The translations under genes and the position numbers were made by a program. From NCBI GenBank assembly GCA_047626725.1, contig JBLHSG010000003.1:62001-126000 (forward strand): 64,000 nt of DNA. The letters run 5' to 3'. The notes beneath the pieces were generated by a model that did not search any database, was not told the DNA's origin, and was given only the letters and a program-made list of their open reading frames with translations. Source of the stretch: Ascidiaceihabitans sp034111945. GTDB taxonomy: Bacteria > Pseudomonadota > Alphaproteobacteria > Rhodobacterales > Rhodobacteraceae. Below, one piece after another: positions 46,038-55,006 of this stretch (position 1 is its first letter; each line of letters starts with the position of its first letter).

Positions 46038-47285
46038 ATGCCAACATCATCATCACAGGACAACGCGCGGCGCACACTGTTTTTGTTGTGGGGCGTGTTT
46101 GCTATTGCCCAACTTGACCGTCAAATTTTCAGCCTGTCCCTTGATGCGATTTCAACAGAATTCGGGCTGTCTGACTGGCAACTTGGATTGCTGTCAGGGT
46201 TTGCTTTTGCCTTGGTCTTTGTGCTTGTGGGGTTTCCGGTTGCTGCACTTTGCGCCCGCTATAATCGTCGCAACATTGTGTCGACATCGGTTTTTGTCTG
46301 GAGCAGCTTTATAATTGCGATGGCGTTTGCCCAGTCCTTTGTCGCGCTTTTTATGGCGCGTGTTGGCATCGGCGCAGGCGAAGCAGGGGCAGTTGCACCC
46401 GCGCATTCGATTATTTCGGATCTGTTTCCAGAACGAAAACGCGCATCAGCGTTGTCCACTTTCGCGACTGGCGCAAACTTTGGCATACTGCTGGCTGCCC
46501 TCATCGGCGGCGTGATCGGGCAATTTTACGGGTGGCGCGTTGCCTTTGTCGTAGCCGGATTTCCGGGCATCATTGTCGCAGTTTTGCTGTATCGTTACGG
46601 CACAGAACCGCCGCGTTCAAAGATGCCAGATGGCGTATCGGTATTTTCGGTTTTCACAGCATCATTCAAAGCGATCATGTCTGACCCCGGTACCCGATTT
46701 GCACTGCTGGCGTTCATGATGATCGGCATTATGACTTTTGCGATGTTGGCCTGGATCCCTACGCTACTTATTCGTCAATATGGAATTGATGTGGCACAGG
46801 TCGGGTTGATCGGCGTCTTTGCTGCTGGCTTTGTCGGTGCGGCAGGAACGTATTTGTGTGGCCAAGCAATTGACCGTGTCGGCCTGCGTCAACCGCGTTA
46901 CCGCATCTATGGAATTATCGTGACAATCATCGCGCACACCATGCTTGGCATTACGTTTTTGCTGTCTCAAACCCTATGGATCGGCGTTGTGTTTTTTGCG
47001 ATGTCATCGTTCTTTGCGATCGCGTTTTGGGGGCCTACTTTTGCCTTTGTGTATGGCCGTGTCGAAAGCCACTTGCGCCCCATGGCGACCGCGTTTTTTC
47101 TGCTGTCATTCAACCTGATCGGAATGGCAGTCGGGCCGACCCTTGTAGGTGGATTAAGCGATACGTTGTTTTCAAACAGCGGCGCATTGTCACTGGGATA
47201 CGCATTGCTGGTGATCAAAGTTTTTGCCATCGCGTCGGTTTGGTTTTACTATAAAATGGCGATGACCATCCCGCGTTTACCCTAG
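46038..47285 (+). CDS. MFS transporter (spinster-type)
   Basis: A 415-residue membrane protein with about 12 helices. RQIFSLSLDAISTEFGLSDWQLGLLSG at the start and RVGIGAGEAGAVAPAHSIISDLFP are typical of the MFS group that includes spinster-like and hexuronate/phthalate transporters. The end overlaps the convergent LysR stop by nine bases. Substrate unknown. Confidence 0.85.
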   Translation: MPTSSSQDNARRTLFLLWGVFAIAQLDRQIFSLSLDAISTEFGLSDWQLGLLSGFAFALVFVLVGFPVAALCARYNRRNIVSTSVFVWSSFIIAMAFAQSFVALFMARVGIGAGEAGAVAPAHSIISDLFPERKRASALSTFATGANFGILLAALIGGVIGQFYGWRVAFVVAGFPGIIVAVLLYRYGTEPPRSKMPDGVSVFSVFTASFKAIMSDPGTRFALLAFMMIGIMTFAMLAWIPTLLIRQYGIDVAQVGLIGVFAAGFVGAAGTYLCGQAIDRVGLRQPRYRIYGIIVTIIAHTMLGITFLLSQTLWIGVVFFAMSSFFAIAFWGPTFAFVYGRVESHLRPMATAFFLLSFNLIGMAVGPTLVGGLSDTLFSNSGALSLGYALLVIKVFAIASVWFYYKMAMTIPRLP

Positions 47286-48206
47286 CAGTTCTTTTGCCTC
47301 GGCTTCCAAACCCGCGATGATTTCCTTGATCGTCGCGCGCAGCCAAATCAGGGCTTTGTCGTTATCGTTTTTGCGGTGCCAGCTAAGTGTGATGTCCTGT
47401 TTCAAGATATCAAATGGCACTGGAAAATACCCCAATCCATACATTGGCGCGACGTTTATCGCGAACAGTTTAGGCAACACCGCAACGCAATCGCTGCCTG
47501 CCAACAACGCGGGGATGGAACGCAAACTAGGCAGCAGGCACATGTAGTCACGGGAATAGCCCTGCGAAATCTTAGCCTTATCAAAGTTCTTGATCGCCCC
47601 CTGTTTCAGGTTGGGCGCCAACGTTCGATAGGTTTGAAACGCCGCGATTGGATTTGGCGCGTGTGTCAGCGGATGCCCAAGGCGGAAGGTCGGGATCACT
47701 TGAATCGGGAACAATGGATCGACCGAAATTTCGTGCATCATGTCCGCCTGAAGATGCGCGACCAAATCAACGCTCCCTTCCAAAATCGCGTCTTCGATCA
47801 AAACAGCCTGCGACGACAGCAATTCAAACGTGATGTTTCGGTTGTCAAAAAGCATCTGCAGCAGCTTTGGCATAATCAAAGGTTCGACAAAATCCGCGAC
47901 CAGCAGCCGGAAATGACGGGTGGATGTTTTGGGGTCAAATTCCTTTTCCGGCGTCAGGCTCATCTCAAGGAAATTGATCGCATTTCGGATAGGTTCAGCA
48001 ATCGAATCCGCATAAACTGTGGGCGCGACGCCATTGCCTTTGCGGACAAATAATTTGTCATCCAGCTGGGTACGCAACCGCTTTAGCGCGTGCGACATTC
48101 CCGGCTGGCTCAGGTCCAATTGCGTGGCGGCGGCGCTGATCGATCGGGCCTCATAAATCGCATGGAACACCGTCAAAAGGTTCAAATCGACGTCCTTGAT
48201 ATTCAT
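47277..48206 (-). CDS. LysR-family regulator
   Basis: A 309-residue LysR. The helix-turn-helix RSISAAATQLDLSQPGMSHALKRLR is complete; the effector domain has PEKEFDPKTSTRHFRLLVADFVEP, typical of the NodD/LinR subgroup. It ends overlapping the MFS gene and faces the autotransporter-like gene upstream. Confidence 0.88.
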   Translation of the reverse strand: MNIKDVDLNLLTVFHAIYEARSISAAATQLDLSQPGMSHALKRLRTQLDDKLFVRKGNGVAPTVYADSIAEPIRNAINFLEMSLTPEKEFDPKTSTRHFRLLVADFVEPLIMPKLLQMLFDNRNITFELLSSQAVLIEDAILEGSVDLVAHLQADMMHEISVDPLFPIQVIPTFRLGHPLTHAPNPIAAFQTYRTLAPNLKQGAIKNFDKAKISQGYSRDYMCLLPSLRSIPALLAGSDCVAVLPKLFAINVAPMYGLGYFPVPFDILKQDITLSWHRKNDNDKALIWLRATIKEIIAGLEAEAKELLG

Positions 48207-48507
48207 GATCAGAACAACCCTATCGCCAAAGAAACGCGCGGGCTGCCATAGCCGCGCATGATCAACGATTGGTAGACGCGAAAACAGTGTGGCACAAGAA
48301 GAACATCAAAACATCAAGAAAAATCGACCAGGCATAAATGTTTAGAATCAAAAGCTTAATCTACATTTTTCCCCAATATTCCCAATACGAATGTAGCGTA
48401 TTCCCATCGTCAGCTATCCTGTGATCGCGCCTTAATTTATTCGATTAAGCACATCGAAGGGCCCGAAGGATTATCGGCACACCCTTCTAAATTTTCAAAG
48501 GTACCCC
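48207..48507. other. Intergenic region upstream of the autotransporter-like gene
   Basis: No gene is seen in these 301 bases. AATACG (48384-48389) and CGTATT (48397-48402) form an inverted repeat with a 7-base spacer, flanked on both sides by TTCCCA. It is a possible regulatory site for the divergent genes. Confidence 0.4.
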
Positions 48508-49974
48508 ATGTTAGCCAGCTTGATGCGCGTCATTTTACGCGGCCTTATGGTCAAATTACTTGGCCTTAGTCTTGCTTGGTTACTTTTAGTCCCTCAAACG
48601 TCTTTCGCCCATACCATGTGCCCTAATTCAAACGTCCACGGCACCACCAGTCTGGCCTCAAAATTTGCGTATCAATTGGTCAAACGCCACACCGGAACCT
48701 GCACAAACCAAATTGCAATTTCGTCAAACGGTTCTCGGGTGTTTTCGTCACGCGCGGATTGCCGCAATGGTCGGTTTAATTTGGTCGGGGAACGAAGCGG
48801 AGGCATTTTACCATCACCGCTAACGTGCACAAATTGCACAGTTGTCGGGCAAAGGGACGTCATTATTGCGCCGGATTCCTCGGCACAAATATCGGCGTAT
48901 TCCACCTTCTTTGACGGCAAAGTCCTGCGCTACACTTCGACGATTTCTCGTGGTCCTGCCGATGCCAATGGGCGCACGTCATGCTCAATTTCCAACGCAT
49001 CCATAGCGGGGGCAAGTCTTGGCGGCGACGGCAGCGCGGCGTCCAATACGGCAATCGTCGGCAACAAGACTGTCATCGAAACGCAAAAGAAAATTGCGCA
49101 ATTTATGGCGACACGCGCCAACCAATTGGTCGCCAATCAACCCGACCTGACCTGCTTTTTGGCGGGGGACTGTTCCGCCGGCGGATTTGGTCCAAACGTG
49201 ACCAAAGGCCCGATGAATTTCAATCTAACGTCCCAATTTGGCAGCCCGGTTTGGTGTCGGTTGAAAGGCAGTCGCAGCAAAAGCGGCACGGCTCACAACT
49301 ACTACCTGTTTGGTGCAATTGGCGCGCACCGCCACCTAAACCAAAACACGCTGCTGGGCCTTACCCTAGAACTGGATCACCAAAGCCGAATTGACGGCGT
49401 GGCAAAGATTGATGGAACAGGCTGGCTGGTCGGCCCCTACATCGTCGGGCGGCTGCCCAATCAGCCATTGTTTTACGAAGCGCGCGCATTGTGGGGCAAA
49501 ACAAACAACACGATCAGCCCATTTGGGACCTACTCCGACACCTTCGAAACCGAGCGTTTTTTGATCCAAGCCAAGGTGCTGGGCAAGCTTGAATATGGTA
49601 CCACAACGCCGACACCTAGCCTATCGGGCGCGTTCACGAAGGACACGCAGACCGCCTACACTGACAGCTTGGGAAATATCATTCCGCAGCAAAGGATCGA
49701 ATTGGGCCAGCTGGTGTTGGGTTTGGATCTCAACACGCCCGTTGATTTGGGTGGCCACAACTGGGATTGGGCGGCGGAATTTCAGCGATCTACACAAGCA
49801 CCAAAGGCAGTGGTGCCGCGGCATCATTTATCGCGCCTTATGACGGTGGCCGCGCGTGTGTACACGTCAGTGCGTTACACGCGTTTTCGGCCAAAAGCGA
49901 AATTGTTCTGGGTGCATTTTGTGATGGCATCGGGGCAAAAAGCTACGAATCCTATGGCGTCGAATTTGGCCTGA
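48508..49974 (+). CDS. Autotransporter-like outer-membrane protein, frameshifted near its C-terminus
   Basis: A 488-residue product as encoded. A signal peptide (LLGLSLAWLLLVPQTSFA) precedes a Cys-containing passenger (TSLASKFAYQLVKRHTGTC, LTCTNCTVV). From about residue 270 the sequence looks like an autotransporter beta-barrel (GAIGAHRHLNQNTLLG, GTGWLVGPYIVGRLPNQPLF, SPFGTYSDTFETERF). The last correct strand ends at GHNWDW; beyond that the sequence is not barrel-like, and the natural continuation lies in another frame (49767-50093). Confidence 0.7.
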   Translation: MLASLMRVILRGLMVKLLGLSLAWLLLVPQTSFAHTMCPNSNVHGTTSLASKFAYQLVKRHTGTCTNQIAISSNGSRVFSSRADCRNGRFNLVGERSGGILPSPLTCTNCTVVGQRDVIIAPDSSAQISAYSTFFDGKVLRYTSTISRGPADANGRTSCSISNASIAGASLGGDGSAASNTAIVGNKTVIETQKKIAQFMATRANQLVANQPDLTCFLAGDCSAGGFGPNVTKGPMNFNLTSQFGSPVWCRLKGSRSKSGTAHNYYLFGAIGAHRHLNQNTLLGLTLELDHQSRIDGVAKIDGTGWLVGPYIVGRLPNQPLFYEARALWGKTNNTISPFGTYSDTFETERFLIQAKVLGKLEYGTTTPTPSLSGAFTKDTQTAYTDSLGNIIPQQRIELGQLVLGLDLNTPVDLGGHNWDWAAEFQRSTQAPKAVVPRHHLSRLMTVAARVYTSVRYTRFRPKAKLFWVHFVMASGQKATNPMASNLA

Positions 49975-50093
49975 AGGTTGAGTTTCGAGATGAAAATGGA
50001 ATTTGGGTTCATCCCGTATCGACGATGCGCCCAACCAAAACTGCGCGGTCATTATTTCGAAAAACCGCTCAGAGACGGCGCGCCCTATTTTGA
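49767..50093 (+). pseudogene. Displaced C-terminal barrel segment of the autotransporter-like gene
   Basis: In this frame the sequence reads GGGISAIYTSTKGSGAAASF, then ALHAFSAKSEIVLGAFCDGI and YGVEFGLKVEF, which is the expected run of last beta strands. It joins the upstream frame if one G is restored in the GGG run at 49769-49771. The frame ends at 50093 with Phe as the last residue, as in outer-membrane barrels. Either a real deletion or a sequence error. Confidence 0.6.
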
Positions 50094-50132
50094 GGCGTTA
50101 CTTTAAACCAATCAATTTTAAGGAATTACTTC

Positions 50133-51587
50133 ATGCCTAAACTTATTATCAAAACAATTTCAGTCGGCGAAGACGGCGGCAATAGCACAGACCAAGTTGT
50201 CATTCGCGTCCAGTCAGACGGTGGTGCCCCCGCACGTTATCCGTTGGTTGAATCCAATCCAATGAACAACAGTACCGCTACAATCACCTTTAGCCCTGCC
50301 CCCGTCTATTACTTTACCCACACCTGTTACGTCAGTTTTTGGGACAAAGATGAAGACGTGTTTTCAATGTCGTCGGACGACTTTCTAGGGGATTGCTATT
50401 TTACCCCTGGTGCCAGTTCCGGGTCCAAAGATGTCTACGGATCGGATGGCTCGCATTATTCTTTTACGTGGCAGATCACTGCTGACGACCTTCCTGCGGC
50501 GAGCGGCGATCTGCTGCCAACTGATGTTTTCAACGCAGCCAGTGCCGCCCTCACCGCGTGGGAACAAACATCGGAAGGGCAGGAAGTTATCTCGATTACT
50601 GACCCGCAATCCGTAAGCCAAATTGTCGCCGATGCGCTGGTGTCTACAGCGTTTTCAGATGTGATTACGATGGCACAAAACGATGTGCGCATCAAAGCTG
50701 TTTCGCTGGGCCTCATGGGCAATGTCGACATTTTTGGCGGTATTAATGGTGGATTTGGCGCGGTCATGGACGTGTTCAGCACTGACGGCACGGTTATGTA
50801 CGCCGGCGGCGGCATCACCGAAGGCGTCGATGAAGGGTTCGACGGCGGCATCGCCCTTGGCTTTTGGTACCAAGACGTCGCGGATATTGGCGGCGTCTAT
50901 TTCGGCGGCGAAGTCATGGTAGACGACGGCCTTGGCTTTGATGGCGCGGCATTCAGCAATGCCAGCGACAGTGGCGACTACCGCCTGACCGAAGACACCG
51001 ACACGCAAAAATCCGGCAATGTGAACTCAAGCGTTCTTAAGGTGTCATTCGTGTCCTTATCCATGGGTGAAAACGATGGGGGCGATGCAGAAGAGGCGTA
51101 TTTCTTTGCCGGCGATGTCGGGGCCGATCTGCCATGCTACCAAACCGGTGATTATGCCTATGCGATCAGGGTCAATCAAATCCAATGCATCAATGCCGAA
51201 AGTTCAGGCAATAACAATGATGACTGCCAAATTGTTTGGTCACCGGATTATGAATATTCCGGCCTTCCTTCGGGGGGCATCGATAATTTCATCTACCCGA
51301 TGCAAAATTCAATCGAGATGGACGACGATGACGACAGCAACATCCACGTAAAGCATCCCGGAACAATCCTGCGGTTCAATTCCACCGTCAACATCGCATA
51401 CTTCGAAGGCAAAGACAGCGAGGGCATTTCCGAACTGCAATGCAACCAAGTCAGCCTGTTCGATTTTGCATCAAACGGCACGCCAGCCGTCGGCGCTCAG
51501 CACATGGTGAAATTCATGAATGCCGAGACATCGGACGACGCAACACGTGAATATCAAGTCACGCTCGAAGTCGTGGTAACGCCCTGA
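50133..51587 (+). CDS. Hypothetical protein with a C2-like calcium motif
   Basis: A 484-residue acidic protein with no signal peptide or membrane helix. An N-terminal part (about residues 1-115) has YVSFWDKDEDVFSMSSDDFL, which resembles the aspartate-rich calcium loop of C2 domains. A Gly-rich beta region follows (FGGINGGFGAVMDV, YAGGGITEGVDEGFDGGI, YFGGEVMVDDGLGFDGA), then a third part with EMDDDDDSN. It is 40 bases after the autotransporter-like gene on the same strand. Function unknown. Confidence 0.7.
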   Translation: MPKLIIKTISVGEDGGNSTDQVVIRVQSDGGAPARYPLVESNPMNNSTATITFSPAPVYYFTHTCYVSFWDKDEDVFSMSSDDFLGDCYFTPGASSGSKDVYGSDGSHYSFTWQITADDLPAASGDLLPTDVFNAASAALTAWEQTSEGQEVISITDPQSVSQIVADALVSTAFSDVITMAQNDVRIKAVSLGLMGNVDIFGGINGGFGAVMDVFSTDGTVMYAGGGITEGVDEGFDGGIALGFWYQDVADIGGVYFGGEVMVDDGLGFDGAAFSNASDSGDYRLTEDTDTQKSGNVNSSVLKVSFVSLSMGENDGGDAEEAYFFAGDVGADLPCYQTGDYAYAIRVNQIQCINAESSGNNNDDCQIVWSPDYEYSGLPSGGIDNFIYPMQNSIEMDDDDDSNIHVKHPGTILRFNSTVNIAYFEGKDSEGISELQCNQVSLFDFASNGTPAVGAQHMVKFMNAETSDDATREYQVTLEVVVTP

Positions 51588-51593
51588 TTGATA

Positions 51594-51627
51594 CGCGCTG
51601 CCGGCTTGAACACTGGCAGCGCGGTTT
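51594..51627 (+). terminator. Hairpin after the C2-like gene
   Basis: CGCGCTGCC (51594-51602) and GGCAGCGCG (51615-51623) form a perfect 9-base stem with a 12-base loop, followed by GTTT. Seven bases after the stop, it likely terminates transcription. Confidence 0.7.
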
Positions 51628-51846
51628 CAAACGTAAGTACGCCTGAAATTATGTGTCGTTCGGCTAGTTCAGTTGCCCATCTTAAACCTGGGTGCAGACG
51701 GTAAGATGTTGAAGACACCTGCACAGTTGGTGCTCAATTTTTGGCAGCAAGGCCATGCGCCGCAAGCATTGTACCGGACGGCTTTGTAAGTCTTGTCGCT
51801 ATTGGTCATGATGAAAGCGATGTCAGCCTTCGCGCTCTTGTCAATT
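51628..51846. other. Intergenic interval, nothing recognised
   Basis: About 220 bases between a terminator and the convergent PNPOx-like gene. I see no open frame of note, repeat or RNA. Confidence 0.4.
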
Positions 51847-52398
51847 TCAAGGCTCGAAAATACCCGTTGGCTGATTGTCTAAACTGACAAGATTCTTCTT
51901 TTTCCAGAACTCTTCTACCTTTTCCGGCCCCATTTCTGCGTACCAAGGCTCTAGGTCTGTTTCACCTCGGCTTCGCACAACCGACATCTCTGGAACTCCA
52001 CTGCCACAGGAGGTTGTGACGAGGTCGATATCAAGCACGAAGATATTTCGCGCGCCCGCAAAGTCGGGAAACAACGCATATAGATCGTCCCATTCCGGAT
52101 CGCGCGGATGGATGACATTGGCCGCACCATACGTCCGTAGGATCAAATGATTTCCCTCAAAGGCACAGAACATCAATGTCATGCGCGGGTCTTGCAACAG
52201 ATGCGCGGCGGTTTCGTTGCCGCTCCCGGTCAGGCTAAGCCAGACGATCTTCTGGTCAGAAATAACGCGCAGCGAATCCATTCCCTTTGGAGAGAGATTA
52301 ACGCGCCCGTCCACTGCCGCAGTTGCGACGAAAAACATGATCTGTTTCTCGATAAAGGCGCGGAATGCCTTGGTCAGTTTATGTGTCTTGATCCCCAC
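51847..52398 (-). CDS. Pyridoxamine 5'-phosphate oxidase-like flavin protein
   Basis: GTG at 52398 overlaps the previous TAG by one base and follows GGGGGAAAG, so it is preferred over the frame to 52425. The 183-residue split-barrel protein has FIEKQIMFFVATAAVDGRVNLSP and LRVISDQKIVWLSLTGSGNETAAHL, typical of the PNPOx-like FMN family. It is coupled to the PEP mutase-like gene. Substrate unknown. Confidence 0.78.
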   Translation of the reverse strand: MGIKTHKLTKAFRAFIEKQIMFFVATAAVDGRVNLSPKGMDSLRVISDQKIVWLSLTGSGNETAAHLLQDPRMTLMFCAFEGNHLILRTYGAANVIHPRDPEWDDLYALFPDFAGARNIFVLDIDLVTTSCGSGVPEMSVVRSRGETDLEPWYAEMGPEKVEEFWKKKNLVSLDNQPTGIFEP

Positions 52399-53210
52399 TA
52401 CGTCTTTCCCCCTTTGGCCATGCACTCGTCTATTGTTTCGTAAGACAAGTTGTTGCCCAGCTCAGAAAAATTGCCGCGTTCGAACATGTTGGTTGATAGA
52501 TTGTGCAACGTTGTGTGTGTGGCTGTTGCCATCGCCATTCCCAATGAGATCCGCGCGGCACCTGCATTTGCGAAATCCTTCATCGAGATGTGTTCGACTG
52601 AACTAACCCCCACGTTTACGGGTATTGAAACGCTTTTACAGACTCTTTTGACAGTCTCTAAGTCGTTCAAATACGGAACGTAAACGCAGTCTGCCCCGGC
52701 AGTTTCGAATGCCTGAATTCGCCTGATCGACTCGTCAAGATCGTACAGGCCGTACATAAAACCATCAGCACGCGCGACGAGAACAAAGTCCTTTGGCAGC
52801 GCCTTAGCGGCTGCACTGGCCGCTTGGATGCGCTCAACCGCAAGGTCAAACCCGTAAGGTTGAGCATCAATAGGCGATATGTCTTCGATCGAAATACCGG
52901 CCAACCCAATTTCTGAGGAGAGCCTAACAGTCTCTTCAATGATGTCCGGCGCATCGCCAAAACCATTTTCAAAGTCACCAGACACAGGAAGCGATGTGGC
53001 CGACACGATAGCCTCAGCATGAGCGAGCGTTTCTTCTCGCGTGACTGTCCCGAGGTCGGACCGGCCCAATGTAAAAGCATGCGCACCAGAGGACGTCGCG
53101 AGAGCTTTTGCGCCCAGGCCCGCGAACAGACGGGCTGTGCCTATGTCCCAAGCATTGGCCAAAATGAATGGGTTTCCGCGCGTATGAAGATCTCGAAATG
53201 TTTGTGACAT
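52398..53210 (-). CDS. Isocitrate lyase / PEP mutase superfamily protein
   Basis: A 270-residue TIM-barrel protein: FILANAWDIGTARLFAGLGAKALATSS at the start, SGDFENGFGDAPDII for metal and substrate and GISIEDI. The KKCGH-type catalytic loop of true isocitrate lyase is not evident, so this belongs to the wide PEP mutase/oxaloacetate decarboxylase-like group. It is coupled to the flavin protein downstream. Confidence 0.82.
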   Translation of the reverse strand: MSQTFRDLHTRGNPFILANAWDIGTARLFAGLGAKALATSSGAHAFTLGRSDLGTVTREETLAHAEAIVSATSLPVSGDFENGFGDAPDIIEETVRLSSEIGLAGISIEDISPIDAQPYGFDLAVERIQAASAAAKALPKDFVLVARADGFMYGLYDLDESIRRIQAFETAGADCVYVPYLNDLETVKRVCKSVSIPVNVGVSSVEHISMKDFANAGAARISLGMAMATATHTTLHNLSTNMFERGNFSELGNNLSYETIDECMAKGGKT

Positions 53211-53461
53211 TCGGGGCGTCCTTGACTTGTTTGGGTTAAAACATTGCCAATCACTAGCATGTGACTGCTGACATCAGTGTGTCAGTAGTCTTCGAGGCTA
53301 CGTTAGAAATATGGATAGTTCATTTCAACATTTGCGTTAAAAGTTTTAGCCCAAATGCCCCCATTGTTTTCAATGAACGACGCTGGGGTGAACTAATGCG
53401 TGGGCCGACCAGAAGTAAAACTTCCTAAGCCTTGGCTTCAAAACGCTAAACTAGGTTGAAG
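53211..53461. other. Intergenic interval before tRNA-Arg, nothing recognised
   Basis: No gene, repeat or clear site seen in these 250 bases, which are less GC-rich than the surroundings. Confidence 0.4.
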
Positions 53462-53538
53462 TGGTGCACCCGAGAGGATTCGAACCTCTGGCCCCCTGAT
53501 TCGTAGTCAGGTACTCTATCCAGCTGAGCTACGGGTGC
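53462..53538 (-). tRNA. tRNA-Arg (anticodon ACG)
   Basis: A 77-base cloverleaf including CCA on the minus strand. Acceptor GCACCCG pairs with CGGGTGC; the anticodon ACG (53502-53504) lies in the loop CTACGAA within the stem CCTGA/TCAGG; the T arm AGAGG-TTCGAAT-CCTCT is canonical. The wobble A is expected to be converted to inosine, so it reads CGU, CGC and CGA. Confidence 0.96.
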
Positions 53539-53608
53539 AACAAGCGCGGGTTTAGTCATGCCTGCGGCGCAGTGCAAGCCCCCTTTGGCCCCTATGTGAA
53601 AAATTTCA

Positions 53609-54991
53609 TCACAAAGTCACATTACCCTTGGGCAGACTGATGCAAAACGTGGTGCCTTCGGGTCCAGTTTGCGTCAATTCCAGTGTTCCGCCGTGTCCAC
53701 GGATCAATTCTGCGGAAATCGCGAGGCCAAGGCCAGAACCGCCTTTGGTAAAGCCGCCTTGGAACGGGGTGAACAGATGTTCTTGGGCTTTGGCGGGTAG
53801 ACCCGGGCCTGTGTCGGTGATTCTAATTTTCCAACTGCTGTCATCCTCGAATGACGACACTGCAATTTCGGCAGGCTTACCCTTTGCCACAATCGCTTGG
53901 CGGGCATTTCGGACCAAATTGGCAATCACGCGGAACAGCTGTTCGGAATCAACGCGCAGGGTCATCGCGGCGGGCACGTCTTCGGCAAAACTAAGGTCAA
54001 AATCACCGATGGCCAAACGTTCGCTATCAATCACATCCGCGACGATGGGGGCCAATCGCACAACCGACAGGGTTGGGCTGGGTTCTTCGGCTTTGCCAAA
54101 GGCCAGCGTGCTTTCGCACAGATGCACGGCGCGGGTGATCGAATTCACCAGCTTGGGCGCAAGGCGGGCGACCAGCGGATCTTCGGACATTTCGATACGA
54201 TCGGTGAACAACTGCGCCGAGGTCAGGATATTGCGCAAATCGTGGCTGATTTTGCTAACAGCACTGCCAAGCTGGGCCAAGCGTTCCTTTTGACGTAGCG
54301 CGGTCGTCAGTTCGGTCTGCATGAATTTCAGCGCGTCTTCGGCCTCGCGCAGTTCGGTCACGCCAGCTTTTGGCGAAATGATGCGACGGGCGTCTTCGGG
54401 CGCGGCGGCGTAATTTTGCATGGCCCAAACAACGCCACGAATGGGTTTCACCAGCGTCGCACGCACCGCCAAAAACAACAGGAACGCCGTAAAGATCGAG
54501 ATCACGGCAGACAGGATCAAAATCCGCACACCATAGTCGATCATCGCCGCGCGCATGGGGCCGGCTTCCATCGTGACTTCAATCAGCAGACCTGCTTCGC
54601 GCAGCGGCGCACCGATCACGCGGATCACTTCGTTTTCGGGATGACCAAGGCGCAGCATCGCATCACGGATCAGAACAAGGGCGGTGCCATCACGCAAATC
54701 GTAAGTCTGCGAAATCGGCATCGGCATTGGTGTCGACAGCATCAACTGGCGCACCTCGTCACGGCGCAGCACCACGTTGAACACGCCGGCGTTTTCCAGC
54801 AACTCCGCCTCTAGTTTGGGTTCCAGCATATCATCGGCCAGCAATGCCAACGACGCGATCTGCGCGCGTTCCAGATGGTCTAGCAAATAGTCCTCGCGGA
54901 ACCGGGCGATGGACGGCACAAAAATCAATATCTCGGCCAACATCACAAAGATGGTGGTCAGGATCAAAAATCGACCAGAGAGCGAATTCAC
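53609..54991 (-). CDS. Sensor histidine kinase, orphan
   Basis: A 460-residue kinase with an N-terminal helix (ILTTIFVMLAEILIFV), a periplasmic part, a second helix (ILILSAVISIFTAFLLFLAV), a HAMP-like segment, H250 in SKISHDLRN and an ATP-binding domain with NLVRNARQAI, DTGPGLP and GSGLGLAISAEL. No response-regulator gene is adjacent; the partner must be elsewhere. Confidence 0.9.
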   Translation of the reverse strand: MNSLSGRFLILTTIFVMLAEILIFVPSIARFREDYLLDHLERAQIASLALLADDMLEPKLEAELLENAGVFNVVLRRDEVRQLMLSTPMPMPISQTYDLRDGTALVLIRDAMLRLGHPENEVIRVIGAPLREAGLLIEVTMEAGPMRAAMIDYGVRILILSAVISIFTAFLLFLAVRATLVKPIRGVVWAMQNYAAAPEDARRIISPKAGVTELREAEDALKFMQTELTTALRQKERLAQLGSAVSKISHDLRNILTSAQLFTDRIEMSEDPLVARLAPKLVNSITRAVHLCESTLAFGKAEEPSPTLSVVRLAPIVADVIDSERLAIGDFDLSFAEDVPAAMTLRVDSEQLFRVIANLVRNARQAIVAKGKPAEIAVSSFEDDSSWKIRITDTGPGLPAKAQEHLFTPFQGGFTKGGSGLGLAISAELIRGHGGTLELTQTGPEGTTFCISLPKGNVTL

Positions 54992-55006
54992 ATGAAACCC
55001 CAGACG

